A stretch of DNA of 12,931 nt from an uncultured Myxococcales bacterium (GTDB lineage Bacteria; Myxococcota; UBA727; VGSZ01), in the NCBI GenBank assembly GCA_903952805.1, contig CAJBHN010000878.1, positions 1 to 12,931 on the forward strand, written 5' to 3'. Both the position numbers and the translations under genes were made by a program. The notes under the pieces were generated by a model. That model saw nothing but the letters and a program-made list of their open reading frames with translations, had not been told where the DNA came from and ran no database searches. This document shows positions 1 to 7,742 of the stretch, one piece after another. Each line of letters opens with the position of its first letter. The first letter of the stretch is position 1.

Positions 1-216
1 CTCGATGCGGGCAGGCCCACGACGACCGGCTTCGGCAGCGCCATCGTCATCTTTCCGGTTTTTGGTCGGAACGGGCGCTGTCGGCGTGGAAGGTGGCGCA
101 GGCGACACCACCGGGCTCTTCTTGCGCTTGGGCGCAGCATCAGCCGGGGTCGCCCAGGCGAGCCCACAGACGGCCAACAGCGTCAGGGAAATCATTGGGA
201 GTCGCGCGATCGTCAT
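1..216 (-). CDS. Exported protein of unknown function, N-terminal part only (3' end beyond window)
   Basis: An open frame reads leftward from an ATG at 216 to the window edge with no stop, giving 72 residues. Residues 1 to about 28 look like a Sec signal peptide: an Arg near the N-terminus, a hydrophobic stretch (ISLTLLAVCGLAWA), then a likely cleavage after ADAA. The rest is a basic KRKK patch, a Pro/Ser/Thr-rich linker and an Asp/Ala/Arg-rich stretch, which suggests a flexible tether before a domain outside the window. Its ATG overlaps the TGA of the preceding propeller lipoprotein gene (ATGA), so the two are probably translationally coupled. No clear Shine-Dalgarno is seen, which fits coupling. 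An internal ATG at codon 8 is a possible alternative start. The function cannot be told from this fragment. Confidence 0.7.
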   Translation of the reverse strand, partial: MTIARLPMISLTLLAVCGLAWATPADAAPKRKKSPVVSPAPPSTPTAPVPTKNRKDDDGAAEAGRRGPARIE

Positions 217-1355
217 CGGGGGGATTCTTCTGCACCTTGCGTTGAAAGCACAAGCTCACCCGCTCGGGGCAACACCTGCGGCCCCCGAACGATGCGGCCG
301 CCGGCGCCGACAGCCAAGATTTCGCGCGACGGTTCGACGTCAGCTCCCTCGGGCGTGTCGGGCGGCAGCGGCAACTGAGCCCCGTCGATGGCGCGCAGCT
401 CGACGGCCTCACCCACCGGCGTGATGGTCCACGCTCCACCCACCCGGTGGAAGAGTTCGGCGGTCAAGCCGACCGCAAAGACGTCGTCGTCATTGCGGGC
501 CCATACCCCTTGCATGAAGGCCGGGACGGGAACCACAAATTCGGTATCGTTCCACGCGCCGTCCCGCCTGCGGAGCAAGACGCCATCGGTGGCGGCCGCC
601 CAGACGCCTCCTTCGGTCGATATCGCCGCCAGGGGACGGTTGGTCTGGGAGTCCTCGCTCAGGAAGCGAATCCCGTTGTAGCGATACACGGTGCCACGCG
701 GACCAACGGCAAACACCTCATCCTCAGCGCGACCCATCACGGATTTCAGCGGCTCGCTGATCGGAAAGGCAATCGGTGCCCCGTCGGCGTCAGTGGCCCC
801 GGTTTCGATGAGCACCTCGTCGACCAACGACACCAGCAACGACCCATCCCAGCGCAAAACCCGGCCATGGTCGCCGACGACGAACGCATCAAGTGCGCTG
901 CGCACCCACACGCCAAACAGGTGCTCGGACACACCGCTGGGCAGCAGCTCCCACCCGCCGCCAGCGCCCGTGCGACGCAACACAGTGCCGTTGGCGCCGC
1001 AGGCAAGCACGTGTTCGAAGCCGTCGTCGTCGACAAACCCGGAAATGCCTTCCAGATCGACGGTGACGTCCGAGGGCTCTGGGAGCCAGGTTCGCCCGTC
1101 GAAATGCAGGATCGTGCCATCGGTGCCAACCGCGAAGGCGCTGGTGATGCCGTCGACACCGAAGGTCACGACCTCCACATCCAGCAACGCGCGCACCGGC
1201 ACTGGCGTCGACACAACAAAGCCTGGCACCGGCTCAGCGCCGACGGGTTCCGGGGCCTCCAGCGCCTGGCAGCCGGCAAGATTTCGCACGCACCACAGCG
1301 CCACCAGCACCTTGTCGCAGTGCACCTGGAACCAGCGACGTTGCGATCTGCTCAT
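213..1355 (-). CDS. Lipoprotein with seven propeller-type repeats
   Basis: 380 residues from the ATG at 1355. A basic N-terminus (SRSQRR), a short hydrophobic stretch and LAGC (Cys29) suggest a lipoprotein signal, though an Arg-Asn pair just before the lipobox is unusual. The body holds about seven short repeats of the form (V/A)FAVGxxGTVxRxDGxxW (e.g. AFAVGTDGTILHFDG, AFVVGDHGRVLRWDG, VFAVGPRGTVYRYNG, ILAVGAGGRIVRG), which suggests one seven-bladed beta-propeller on the cell surface or periplasmic face. Such repeat lipoproteins are frequent in myxobacteria-like genomes and mostly uncharacterised. The start is uncertain: an AGGAGGTGA sequence lies 8 nt before a further upstream ATG at 1391, but that start gives a worse signal peptide and overlaps the divergent gene. 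The stop overlaps the next gene's ATG. Confidence 0.8.
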   Translation of the reverse strand: MSRSQRRWFQVHCDKVLVALWCVRNLAGCQALEAPEPVGAEPVPGFVVSTPVPVRALLDVEVVTFGVDGITSAFAVGTDGTILHFDGRTWLPEPSDVTVDLEGISGFVDDDGFEHVLACGANGTVLRRTGAGGGWELLPSGVSEHLFGVWVRSALDAFVVGDHGRVLRWDGSLLVSLVDEVLIETGATDADGAPIAFPISEPLKSVMGRAEDEVFAVGPRGTVYRYNGIRFLSEDSQTNRPLAAISTEGGVWAAATDGVLLRRRDGAWNDTEFVVPVPAFMQGVWARNDDDVFAVGLTAELFHRVGGAWTITPVGEAVELRAIDGAQLPLPPDTPEGADVEPSREILAVGAGGRIVRGPQVLPRAGELVLSTQGAEESPR

Positions 1356-1389
1356 GGCGGTGATCATACACGCTATGCTGGCAGCCATC

Positions 1390-3366
1390 ATGTGCAGGCT
1401 CACCTCCTCCCCCCGTGGCTGGTCGCGGTTGCTCGTCGCCGCCGCCCTGCTCGCGGTCGCCTGCACCGATGTTTCGCTCTACGACCCCGTCGAGGTGCCC
1501 GACCAGGCGGACAAGGTGGCCTTCACCGGCTCGGTCTGCACCGACAACCCCGCCGAACGCTCGTTCCCCCTCCGCGTCGTCTTCGTCGTCGACAGCAGCG
1601 CTCAACCGATCAGCGGCGTCGACAACGCGGGCAACGCGACGTTGCAGGGCCGACGCGTGGATTCCTTGCGCGACGTCGTGGCGTCGTTGCGATCTCGCGA
1701 CACCAGCTTTGCGCTGGTGCGCTTTGGCGGCGATTCCCTGCTGCAGCCTGAAGGCGGTTTCACCAACAACGCCGCTGAAATGGCCGAGGCCGCAGGCTCG
1801 TTGACCGTCGCTGTCCCCTGCACCGCCGACGGCTGTCGACGGACGGGCCAAGCACTCTCCATCGCGAGTTCTCTCGTGACCGGCGATCTGCTCTCCACCC
1901 CCCGTGGTCCACGCTCGCGGACCAAATACGTCGTCGTCCTGGTCCAAAACGGACCGGCTGACGATCTCGTCCTCGACGACGCCACCACGAACAGCTGCGA
2001 TGTCGGCTGTGTGCTGCAAGATCGAGTCGCGCAATTGCGGCAGCAGGTGCTGGAGGGCGGCGGCGCTGACCTGCAACTGCATACGGTCGATCTGGGCTCG
2101 CTGGCCGACGACGACGTCGTTCGCGCCGCCACCAGGGGTGAACTGCAGCGGCTGAGCTTTGCCGGTGCGGGCGAATACCGGCCGGTCTGTGACCGGAACG
2201 AGTCGGGCACCGTCGTGGTCCCCGGCTGCGGTCCGCAGAACTTCTCGCTGACCGCCCTCGACATCAACAGCGCTCGTAACGTGTTTTTGAAGAAGAGCTT
2301 CGTCGTCGCCAACCTCAACGCGCGCAGCCTGCCCGACGGCACCGCGGTCCCCGACAGTGACGCCGACGGCCTGAGCGATAACGAGGAGGCAGAGTACGGA
2401 ACCGACCCCTCCCGGCGCGATACCGACGGCGACGGCATTGGCGACAAGGTTGAACTCATGTTGCAGACCACGGGCGTTGATCCGCTGCTCCCCGATGATC
2501 CCGTGACCTGTGCTTTTCTGGACGAAGCAATCCGGTTCACCGTCGACAGCGACGGCGATGGCCTCCTTGACTGCGAAGAGGCGCTGCTGCGTTTGGACCC
2601 CACGCTTTTTGACACCGACGGTGACGGCCTGCCTGATCCCCTTGAGGTCTTTGGCGGTACCAATTTTCTCGACGACGACGGCCTCGAAGACGCCGACTTC
2701 GACGGCGCCCCCAACCTTGACGAACTCCGCGCGCATACCAATCCGCGAGCGGCCGACAGCAAGACGCGTAGCCAACTGTCGTACCTGTACCGCGAAGTCG
2801 ATTTGGGGATCCGCACGCTGCTCTTCACGTCGCAACCGCGCAACATCACAGGGGTCGTTGTCGACGAGACCAGCGCTTTTTCCACGCTTGGCAACGGCGC
2901 TTTGTCCTTCATCAGGGATCGAGGCCGGACGTTGCTGGCCTGGCGCGATGCCGGTGAACCCGACTTCGGCCCGGCGGTCCGCGTCGACGAAGGGGGACGC
3001 TTTGTCCTGTCAGCGGCCTGCGTCGGCGTCACGCCTTGTGAGCGACATCTCAGCGTCAACGTGACGTCGCAACTCTTGCCTCCTGCCAATCGCGACGAAC
3101 TGCTGCGGGTCGCCGCTGCCGAGCGGCAGTGCACGGACTTCCGGGTCAGAAACGTCACGCTGGTCGAGACCATCGCGGCCGACGGCCACGCTGCTGGCCG
3201 CAACGACGTTCGCGTCTTTTTCGGTCAGGTTCCGGGCGCTTCACCGGGGGCTTTCCCGATTTTTCGGGTGGCGCAGTTTCCCTTCACGTTTCTCTCCCCC
3301 GACTTCAAGGACCCGGCAGTGGCCGACCAGTTCGTCGACGACTTCCGCTTTGTCCTCTTTGAGTAG
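1390..3366 (+). CDS. VWA-domain lipoprotein with thrombospondin type 3 (calcium-binding) repeats
   Basis: 658 residues. Residues 1-25 form a lipoprotein signal (basic start, LLVAAALLAVA, Cys25). Residues ~60-300 look like a von Willebrand factor A domain: strand RVVFVVDSS with D68-S-S in the MIDAS position, then a second core strand KYVVVLVQNG; the MIDAS is partial (no DxSxS). Residues ~322-455 carry Asp-rich TSP3/EF-hand-like calcium repeats (DSDADGLSDNEE, DTDGDGIGD, DSDGDGLLDCEE, DTDGDGLPDPLE). The ~200-residue C-terminal part is Cys-containing and unrecognised. Likely a surface lipoprotein that binds calcium and perhaps a protein partner. ATGs at 1354 and 1375 are alternative starts; 1390 gives the cleanest signal peptide. 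The next lipoprotein follows after 5 nt, so they are probably cotranscribed. Confidence 0.88.
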   Translation: MCRLTSSPRGWSRLLVAAALLAVACTDVSLYDPVEVPDQADKVAFTGSVCTDNPAERSFPLRVVFVVDSSAQPISGVDNAGNATLQGRRVDSLRDVVASLRSRDTSFALVRFGGDSLLQPEGGFTNNAAEMAEAAGSLTVAVPCTADGCRRTGQALSIASSLVTGDLLSTPRGPRSRTKYVVVLVQNGPADDLVLDDATTNSCDVGCVLQDRVAQLRQQVLEGGGADLQLHTVDLGSLADDDVVRAATRGELQRLSFAGAGEYRPVCDRNESGTVVVPGCGPQNFSLTALDINSARNVFLKKSFVVANLNARSLPDGTAVPDSDADGLSDNEEAEYGTDPSRRDTDGDGIGDKVELMLQTTGVDPLLPDDPVTCAFLDEAIRFTVDSDGDGLLDCEEALLRLDPTLFDTDGDGLPDPLEVFGGTNFLDDDGLEDADFDGAPNLDELRAHTNPRAADSKTRSQLSYLYREVDLGIRTLLFTSQPRNITGVVVDETSAFSTLGNGALSFIRDRGRTLLAWRDAGEPDFGPAVRVDEGGRFVLSAACVGVTPCERHLSVNVTSQLLPPANRDELLRVAAAERQCTDFRVRNVTLVETIAADGHAAGRNDVRVFFGQVPGASPGAFPIFRVAQFPFTFLSPDFKDPAVADQFVDDFRFVLFE

Positions 3367-3371
3367 GTCAT

Positions 3372-3887
3372 ATGCTGCTGCGTTTCGGTGTTCCTTTGTC
3401 GGGCCTGGTGGTCGTCGCCACAGCCTGCTCATTTGGTTCGGAAGGCACGTTCATTGGTCCGCGAGCGCTGGATACGTGTGATCTCGAGATCCCGATCTGC
3501 AACACCACGGCAGGCTGCAAGCTCGTCGAAGAAGACCGGTACATCGAAGGCCAATTCCCGGGTCAGCGCTCGATGATCGTTCCCACCGCAGGCGAGGCCA
3601 CCATTCGCGTGGAAATCTTCTGGCGCAGCCAGCTTGGACCCGGCGCCGACACCGAAATCATCTGGCATGAACCCGCCTGCGTCGATGCGTTTCGCTTCGA
3701 AAGCCAGGGCGCCAACGTCTTTGACGACTCCAACGCGCAAGGGATCTTCATCAAGGATCGAAAAGTCTTTCGCGAGGGCGAGCACCTCGTGGAGATACGC
3801 TCCGACGCGACCGGGGAATTTCTCTTGCGCACCAGCGTGCTGACCAACTCGGAAATCGAGGCCGAAAAGACCGCCGGCCTGTTCTGA
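3372..3887 (+). CDS. Small lipoprotein of unknown function
   Basis: 171 residues. Residues 1-19 are a lipoprotein signal (MLLRFGV, hydrophobic stretch, VATAC with Cys19). The mature part has an early Cys cluster (TCDLEIPICNTTAGC), which may form disulfides, and beta-rich segments with alternating hydrophobics (ATIRVEIFWRS, HLVEIRSDATGEFLLRTSV). I do not recognise a named family. It starts 5 nt after the stop of the VWA/TSP3 lipoprotein, so the two probably form an operon and may work at the same surface site. Its TGA lies 3 nt from the stop of the convergent peptidase gene, leaving no room for a terminator between them. Confidence 0.82.
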   Translation: MLLRFGVPLSGLVVVATACSFGSEGTFIGPRALDTCDLEIPICNTTAGCKLVEEDRYIEGQFPGQRSMIVPTAGEATIRVEIFWRSQLGPGADTEIIWHEPACVDAFRFESQGANVFDDSNAQGIFIKDRKVFREGEHLVEIRSDATGEFLLRTSVLTNSEIEAEKTAGLF

Positions 3888-3890
3888 GCC

Positions 3891-4853
3891 TCAACGCGAG
3901 CGTGGCTGGGGCGCTTCGACGTCGCTGCCCAGGTCGAGTTTCAGCAGTTGGGCCGGGTCCAGGTAAAGCCCGTCGAGGCGGACACAGAAATGCAGGTGGG
4001 GACCTGTGACCTGGCCTGACGCGCCGACAGCCCCCAGTCCCTGCCCCTGCTCGACGACTTGCCCGTCGACGACGTCAATACGCGACATGTGAAAATACAT
4101 GGTGATGAAGCCCTGACCGTGATCAACGACGACGGTGCCACCGGAATAGAATCGTTCCATGGCCAGCACGACTCGACCCCGGTTGGCCGCAACGATGGGG
4201 GCGCCGACGTCGCCGTCGAGGTCGAGACCCAGGTGGCGGGACTTTCGCTTCTTGTTGTAGGTGCGCAGGGTGCCAAAGCGTGAAGTCATCGCGCCCGCCG
4301 TGGGGGAGATGAAACTGCCGCGCCACCATCGCTCGGCCGACGTCGTCGACAGCGCCGCCGTCAGCGACGCCGACTCCTGCTCCGCCCGCAGTCGCTGGGC
4401 CCTTGAGGGGCTGGTGAATTTCGTACTGACGGTGATGGTGCGGCGATCGTAGGCGCCTTCGCCGATGGACACGGGTTTCTGCCAGCGCACAAAGCTGCCG
4501 TCGGCCAACGTGGCGTCGATGGTCAAGACCTGGGGACCAGGCTTGCTTTCGATACCGATGGGAAGCAGCGCCTTGAACCGGCGGCGATCAGCCGTCGTCA
4601 CCAAGGTCACCCCGAGATGCGCACCGAGGGTTGCCGCGACCTGGTTGAATGGGGCCACCGTGGCAGCGACGGCAATATCGACCACCAACAGGCGCCCCGT
4701 TCGGGCGCTGTCTCCCTGCCACTGCACATCCAGCATCGGCGACAACGGCGACGTCGACGACAACGGCGACGTCGGCGCTGGTGGCAACGACGTCGTCGGC
4801 GTCGGCGTCGGCGGCGACGACAACACGCACCACGCCATCAACGGCCACAGCAT
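3891..4853 (-). CDS. Exported M23-family (LytM-type) peptidase
   Basis: 320 residues from the ATG at 4853. The N-terminus is hydrophobic (MLWPLMAWCVLSS) and probably an export signal, followed by a Pro/Thr/Ser linker (~14-40). Residues ~41-145 are a beta-rich region of unknown fold. The C-terminal domain (~180-305) is M23: zinc ligands H207 and D211 in RHLGLDLDG, H255 in YFHMS, and the HxH pair H286/H288 in TGPHLHF. All key residues are present, so it should be an active peptidoglycan endopeptidase acting in the periplasm. The ATG overlaps the thrB stop as TGATG, which indicates translational coupling; the GTG one codon upstream is less likely. The gene ends 3 nt from a convergent lipoprotein gene. 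Confidence 0.92.
   Translation of the reverse strand: MLWPLMAWCVLSSPPTPTPTTSLPPAPTSPLSSTSPLSPMLDVQWQGDSARTGRLLVVDIAVAATVAPFNQVAATLGAHLGVTLVTTADRRRFKALLPIGIESKPGPQVLTIDATLADGSFVRWQKPVSIGEGAYDRRTITVSTKFTSPSRAQRLRAEQESASLTAALSTTSAERWWRGSFISPTAGAMTSRFGTLRTYNKKRKSRHLGLDLDGDVGAPIVAANRGRVVLAMERFYSGGTVVVDHGQGFITMYFHMSRIDVVDGQVVEQGQGLGAVGASGQVTGPHLHFCVRLDGLYLDPAQLLKLDLGSDVEAPQPRSR
4741..4776. repeat. Two tandem 18-bp units in the peptidase linker
   Basis: Two adjacent 18-bp units (4741-4758 and 4759-4776) differ at one base. They encode a repeated SPLS-type segment in the Pro/Ser/Thr linker of the M23 protein, so linker length may vary by slippage or recombination between strains. The surrounding 60 bp is also rich in GAC/GTC/GGC triplets. 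Confidence 0.7.
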
Positions 4854-5902
4854 CACGTCCCCCTGCCCGCTCCGCTCAGCCCCAGCATCCCCCTGAGCCG
4901 GCGCTCGCCGAGTCCCGCCACATGATCGAAGCGATCGACGTAGTCGGCGGGGTCGAGAAAGCGACGTTCGACCGTGGCTTCCCTGGGCAGACCGAAGTCA
5001 CGCAACCGCGACGCAGCAAAGCGCAGCGACGCCAACAAGAGTTCTCCGTGCAGACCGCGACGTTCGCTGGGTTCCAAACGACGCTCGTGTTGGTAGCCGT
5101 CGACGAGGGCGGCAGCGACGTCCTCGCGCAGGACCATGGCCTCGCCGTCGCGGCGAAAGCACCAGGCACAGATGGTGATGGCGAGGTCGAGGGCCAGGTG
5201 ATCGCGGCCTGCCATCTCCCAATCAAACACCGCACGCAGGGTGGTCCCGGCGACGTCCCAGCGCGTGTTGTCGACGAAGAGGTCGCCGTGAATCAGCCCC
5301 CGGGGGAGCGGTCGACGACGACGGAGTACCGATTGCAGCCGACGCTGGAGGAGCAGCGCCGTGGTGCTCGTCGTCGGGTGCGCCACCAACGCCGGCAACC
5401 ACCCCTGCACAACACGATGGCCGTAGGGGTTGGGTCCGCCCGGAAAACGCCTCAACAATCGATGCAGGCGCCCCAAAAAGGCACCGATCTGGACGGTGTG
5501 GCTGGCGTCGACCTCGAAGACGCCGAGTTCTCGACCAGGCAGGCGCGGAAAGATGCAGGCCCAGCGACGGTCCCCGCCGGGGATGTCGACGGCAAAGAAG
5601 GCGCTGCCAGCGACGGACACAGCCATCTTGGGTGTCACCACGCCGAGCTGCGCGTGCAGCGCACCGAGCGTGTGCAGGAGGTCCCGTTCTCGGATCAGCC
5701 GCTCGAAGGGCTTGCCCTCATTGACCCTCAAGAACCACACGGAGTCGTCCGACAGGCGGACTCGATAGGTGGTGTTGATGGATCCCTGAGCGATGCCTTC
5801 AAGTTCGACGACGCCATGCCCGGGAGGAGGTCCGTTGAGTTCGGGATAGACCGACACCATCGCCTGTACGAACGTCGGGCTGAGAATTGTATAGACGGCC
5901 AC
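4853..5902 (-). CDS. thrB: Homoserine kinase, type II (aminoglycoside-phosphotransferase fold)
   Basis: 349 residues from a GTG at 5902. It phosphorylates L-homoserine with ATP in threonine (and methionine) biosynthesis, in the cytoplasm. The fold is the APH-like ThrB type, not the GHMP type. Visible signatures: N-terminal AVYT typical of the family, GIAQGSINTTY (~36-46, nucleotide loop), catalytic LIHGDLFVDN (H205, D207, N212), metal-binding D227 in VFDWEMAG, and the family segment DLAITICAWC. The length is slightly above the usual ~315-330, with an Arg-rich insertion near 187-197. The GTG start rests on the conserved AVYT and is not backed by a clear Shine-Dalgarno; the ATG at 5860 would cut the conserved start. 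It overlaps the downstream M23 gene (TGATG). A related APH-fold kinase with another small-molecule substrate is possible but less likely. Confidence 0.85.
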   Translation of the reverse strand: MAVYTILSPTFVQAMVSVYPELNGPPPGHGVVELEGIAQGSINTTYRVRLSDDSVWFLRVNEGKPFERLIRERDLLHTLGALHAQLGVVTPKMAVSVAGSAFFAVDIPGGDRRWACIFPRLPGRELGVFEVDASHTVQIGAFLGRLHRLLRRFPGGPNPYGHRVVQGWLPALVAHPTTSTTALLLQRRLQSVLRRRRPLPRGLIHGDLFVDNTRWDVAGTTLRAVFDWEMAGRDHLALDLAITICAWCFRRDGEAMVLREDVAAALVDGYQHERRLEPSERRGLHGELLLASLRFAASRLRDFGLPREATVERRFLDPADYVDRFDHVAGLGERRLRGMLGLSGAGRGT

Positions 5903-5950
5903 GACGTCAGTGTGGCCCAGACCGGCCGCCGTCACCAGAACAGGCGCTTT

Positions 5951-5966
5951 CTGGCACCGCTGTTGA
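5951..5966 (+). promoter_or_regulatory. Possible sigma-54-like -24/-12 element
   Basis: CTGGCAC at 5951-5957, five bases, then TTGA at 5963-5966 match the sigma-54 consensus TGGCAC-N5-TTGC in sequence and spacing, except that the conserved C of the -12 GC is A. A transcript would start about 10 nt before the GTG of the MshEN gene, so nearly leaderless. The mismatch at -12 makes this tentative. The 84-bp gap to thrB must also hold the thrB promoter, for which I see no good match. Confidence 0.25.
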
Positions 5967-5986
5967 CTGCCCGCTACTCTTTGGCG

Positions 5987-6775
5987 GTGGCGCGCATCAG
6001 GCTCGGCGATTTGTTGATCATGGCGGGGCTGATCGACCAGCTCCAGCTCCAGTCGGCGCTGGCCCTGCAAAAGCAGTGGGGAGGAAAGCTGGGGGACGTG
6101 CTGGTCAACAACGGCTTCCTCGACGAGATGATGTTGTGGCGCGGTCTGAGCAAGCAGTTGGGCGTGCCTCTGGTCTGCCTGCCCGACGAGCACCTGGCAC
6201 CAGGCATCGAGAAGCTGCTGCCGCTGATCGTCTGTGAAAAGCACAGTATTTTTCCCCTCGTGCGGGAGGAAAAAACCCTGACCCTGGCCACGTCGGACCC
6301 CAACAACATTGGCGGCCTCGACGAGGTCGCGTTTCGCGTCGGCGCCCGGCTGCGCATTGTGCTGGCCCCCGACCGCGAGATTGAGTGGGCCATCCGCCGC
6401 TATCACCGCGGCAACCAAGCCCCCTGCCCGCCGCCCCGAACCAAACGCATTGCCGACGCCGCTCCGGCCGCACAGGCGCCCGACCAAGCCTTACCCGTGC
6501 CGGAACTCGTGGCTGCACCACCCGCGACCTCGTTTGGACACCCCAGCCAAACCTCAGCGGCCGAACTGGCGGCGGTGGCGGCCATGGCCCTGCAAACCTC
6601 GCAGCGCGCAGCAGAAGCGACTGGATCGCCTGCCTGGTGGACGCAAACGACGGTATCTGAGGCCGAGGTCGCCGTCAGAGAGACCGCCCACCTGCTGCGC
6701 TTTCTCATGGAGACCTGCGTGCAGCGCGGGATCTTCACGCGCGAGCAATACCTGGCGAAGCTCAAGTCCCTCTGA
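5987..6775 (+). CDS. Stand-alone MshEN (GspE N-terminal) domain protein, candidate c-di-GMP receptor
   Basis: 262 residues from a GTG at 5987, chosen because the family typically begins (M)ARIRLG; an in-frame TTG lies two codons upstream. Residues 5-28 and 34-57 are two 24-residue MshEN motifs (RLGDLLIMAGLI...LALQ and KLGDVLVNNGFL...LSKQ) split by a 5-residue spacer, the exact layout known for c-di-GMP binding by MshE-type ATPases. The rest of the domain (GVPLVCLP..., LTLATSDPNN) follows to ~145. There is no Walker A/B ATPase: instead an Ala/Pro-rich linker (~147-215) and a C-terminal helical pair (LLRFLMETCVQRGIFTREQY). Such proteins occur in several copies in myxobacterial genomes with unknown partners. 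It probably couples c-di-GMP to another protein. It diverges from thrB. Confidence 0.85.
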   Translation: MARIRLGDLLIMAGLIDQLQLQSALALQKQWGGKLGDVLVNNGFLDEMMLWRGLSKQLGVPLVCLPDEHLAPGIEKLLPLIVCEKHSIFPLVREEKTLTLATSDPNNIGGLDEVAFRVGARLRIVLAPDREIEWAIRRYHRGNQAPCPPPRTKRIADAAPAAQAPDQALPVPELVAAPPATSFGHPSQTSAAELAAVAAMALQTSQRAAEATGSPAWWTQTTVSEAEVAVRETAHLLRFLMETCVQRGIFTREQYLAKLKSL

Positions 6776-6823
6776 CATCGAGCCCGGCGCCTTGCGGGGC
6801 CTGGGGGGCATCCCTAGGGTGTA

Positions 6824-7228
6824 ATGGTGGAGTTTGCCGCCGTCACCAAGCGCCTCAAGGACCACGGCATCCAGCCATCGGCCCAGCGCGTCGCCGTCGC
6901 CGCCTGGGTGCTTCAGACCAGCGACCACCCGTCCGCAGATCAGGTCTTCGCCGCGGTTCGCCCCTCCCAGGCCATGTTGTCGAGGGCGACGGTGTACAAC
7001 ACGCTGCACCTGCTGGTCGAAAAGGGCCTGCTCCGCCAGTTGACCATCGCTGGTGGTCGCGTGGTCTTTGACCCCAAGCTTGAACCACATCACCACTTCG
7101 TTGACGACGACAGCGGCGAAGTGTCGGACTTGCCGCTGGAGACGTTCCGGCTGACCCCCGAGATGCCCGTGACGGGTATCGACATTCGCGAGGTCGAGGT
7201 CGTGGTCCGCGGTCGTCGTCAGCGCTGA
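6824..7228 (+). CDS. Fur-family regulator (PerR/Irr-like), cysteine-free
   Basis: 134 residues. The N-terminal winged helix is clear: GIQPSAQRVAVAAWV, HPSADQVFAAV, and the recognition helix SRATVYNTLHLLVEKGLL. The C-terminal half is the dimerisation/metal domain. Aligned by spacing to Bacillus PerR (H37, D85, H91, H93, D104), the matching positions here are H35, D83, H89, H91 and D102, so the regulatory metal site looks intact. The CxxC structural-zinc motif after the His cluster is replaced (HFVDDDSGEV, with D94 and S97 at the Cys positions), and the protein has no Cys at all. This recalls Irr-type proteins. It likely represses iron, peroxide or haem genes; its targets are not evident. No Fur box was recognised upstream, so autoregulation is not supported. 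A GTG at 6827 is an alternative start. Confidence 0.87.
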   Translation: MVEFAAVTKRLKDHGIQPSAQRVAVAAWVLQTSDHPSADQVFAAVRPSQAMLSRATVYNTLHLLVEKGLLRQLTIAGGRVVFDPKLEPHHHFVDDDSGEVSDLPLETFRLTPEMPVTGIDIREVEVVVRGRRQR

Positions 7229-7253
7229 ACTGACAGGTGAATCGACCGCAGCC

Positions 7254-7289
7254 AAACAGAAAGGCGGCCCGTGGGCCGCCTTGCTGTTT
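7254..7289. terminator. Bidirectional rho-independent terminator
   Basis: The core stem GGCGGCCC (7263-7270) pairs with GGGCCGCC (7273-7280). Two flanking A/T pairs, one A-G mismatch and an outer AAACAG (7254-7259) / CTGTTT (7284-7289) helix extend it. The A-rich left and T-rich right arms supply U-rich tails on both strands, so it can end both the Fur-family gene from the left and rplL from the right. Confidence 0.88.
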
Positions 7290-7320
7290 GCTCGCCGGGG
7301 CGAGCACACGAAGCTGATGC

Positions 7321-7342
7321 TTCTTCGGCTTGCGCCGAAGAA
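7321..7342 (-). other. Stem-loop just downstream of rplL (copy 1 of a repeated hairpin)
   Basis: TTCTTCGGC (7321-7329) pairs perfectly with GCCGAAGAA (7334-7342) around a 4-nt loop, 2 nt beyond the rplL stop. No U-tract follows on the minus strand, so it is not a typical terminator by itself. It nearly repeats the hairpin at 7799-7826 upstream of rplL. It may protect the rplL 3' end or act with the terminator behind it. Confidence 0.75.
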
Positions 7343-7344
7343 AG

Positions 7345-7722
<378 letters not shown>

Positions 7723-7742
7723 GTGTAACTCCAATGTGGTCG

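Noticed and set aside
447..1751. 434-residue plus-strand frame opposite the propeller lipoprotein
   Set aside because: The minus strand encodes regular propeller repeats; this frame shows only Arg/His/Pro-rich shadow sequence.
1234..3203. Two long minus-strand frames opposite the VWA/TSP3 lipoprotein
   Set aside because: The plus-strand protein has a signal peptide, VWA strands and calcium repeats. The minus frames mirror these repeats and arise from high GC content.
5963..5968. TTGACT as a sigma-70 -35 box for the MshEN gene
   Set aside because: The matching -10 position falls at or inside the start codon and has no TATAAT-like hexamer.
4649..5986. Long plus-strand open frame running into the MshEN gene
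   Set aside because: It lies antisense to thrB and the M23 gene, whose motifs are complete, and its translation has no domain features; only the part from 5987 is real.
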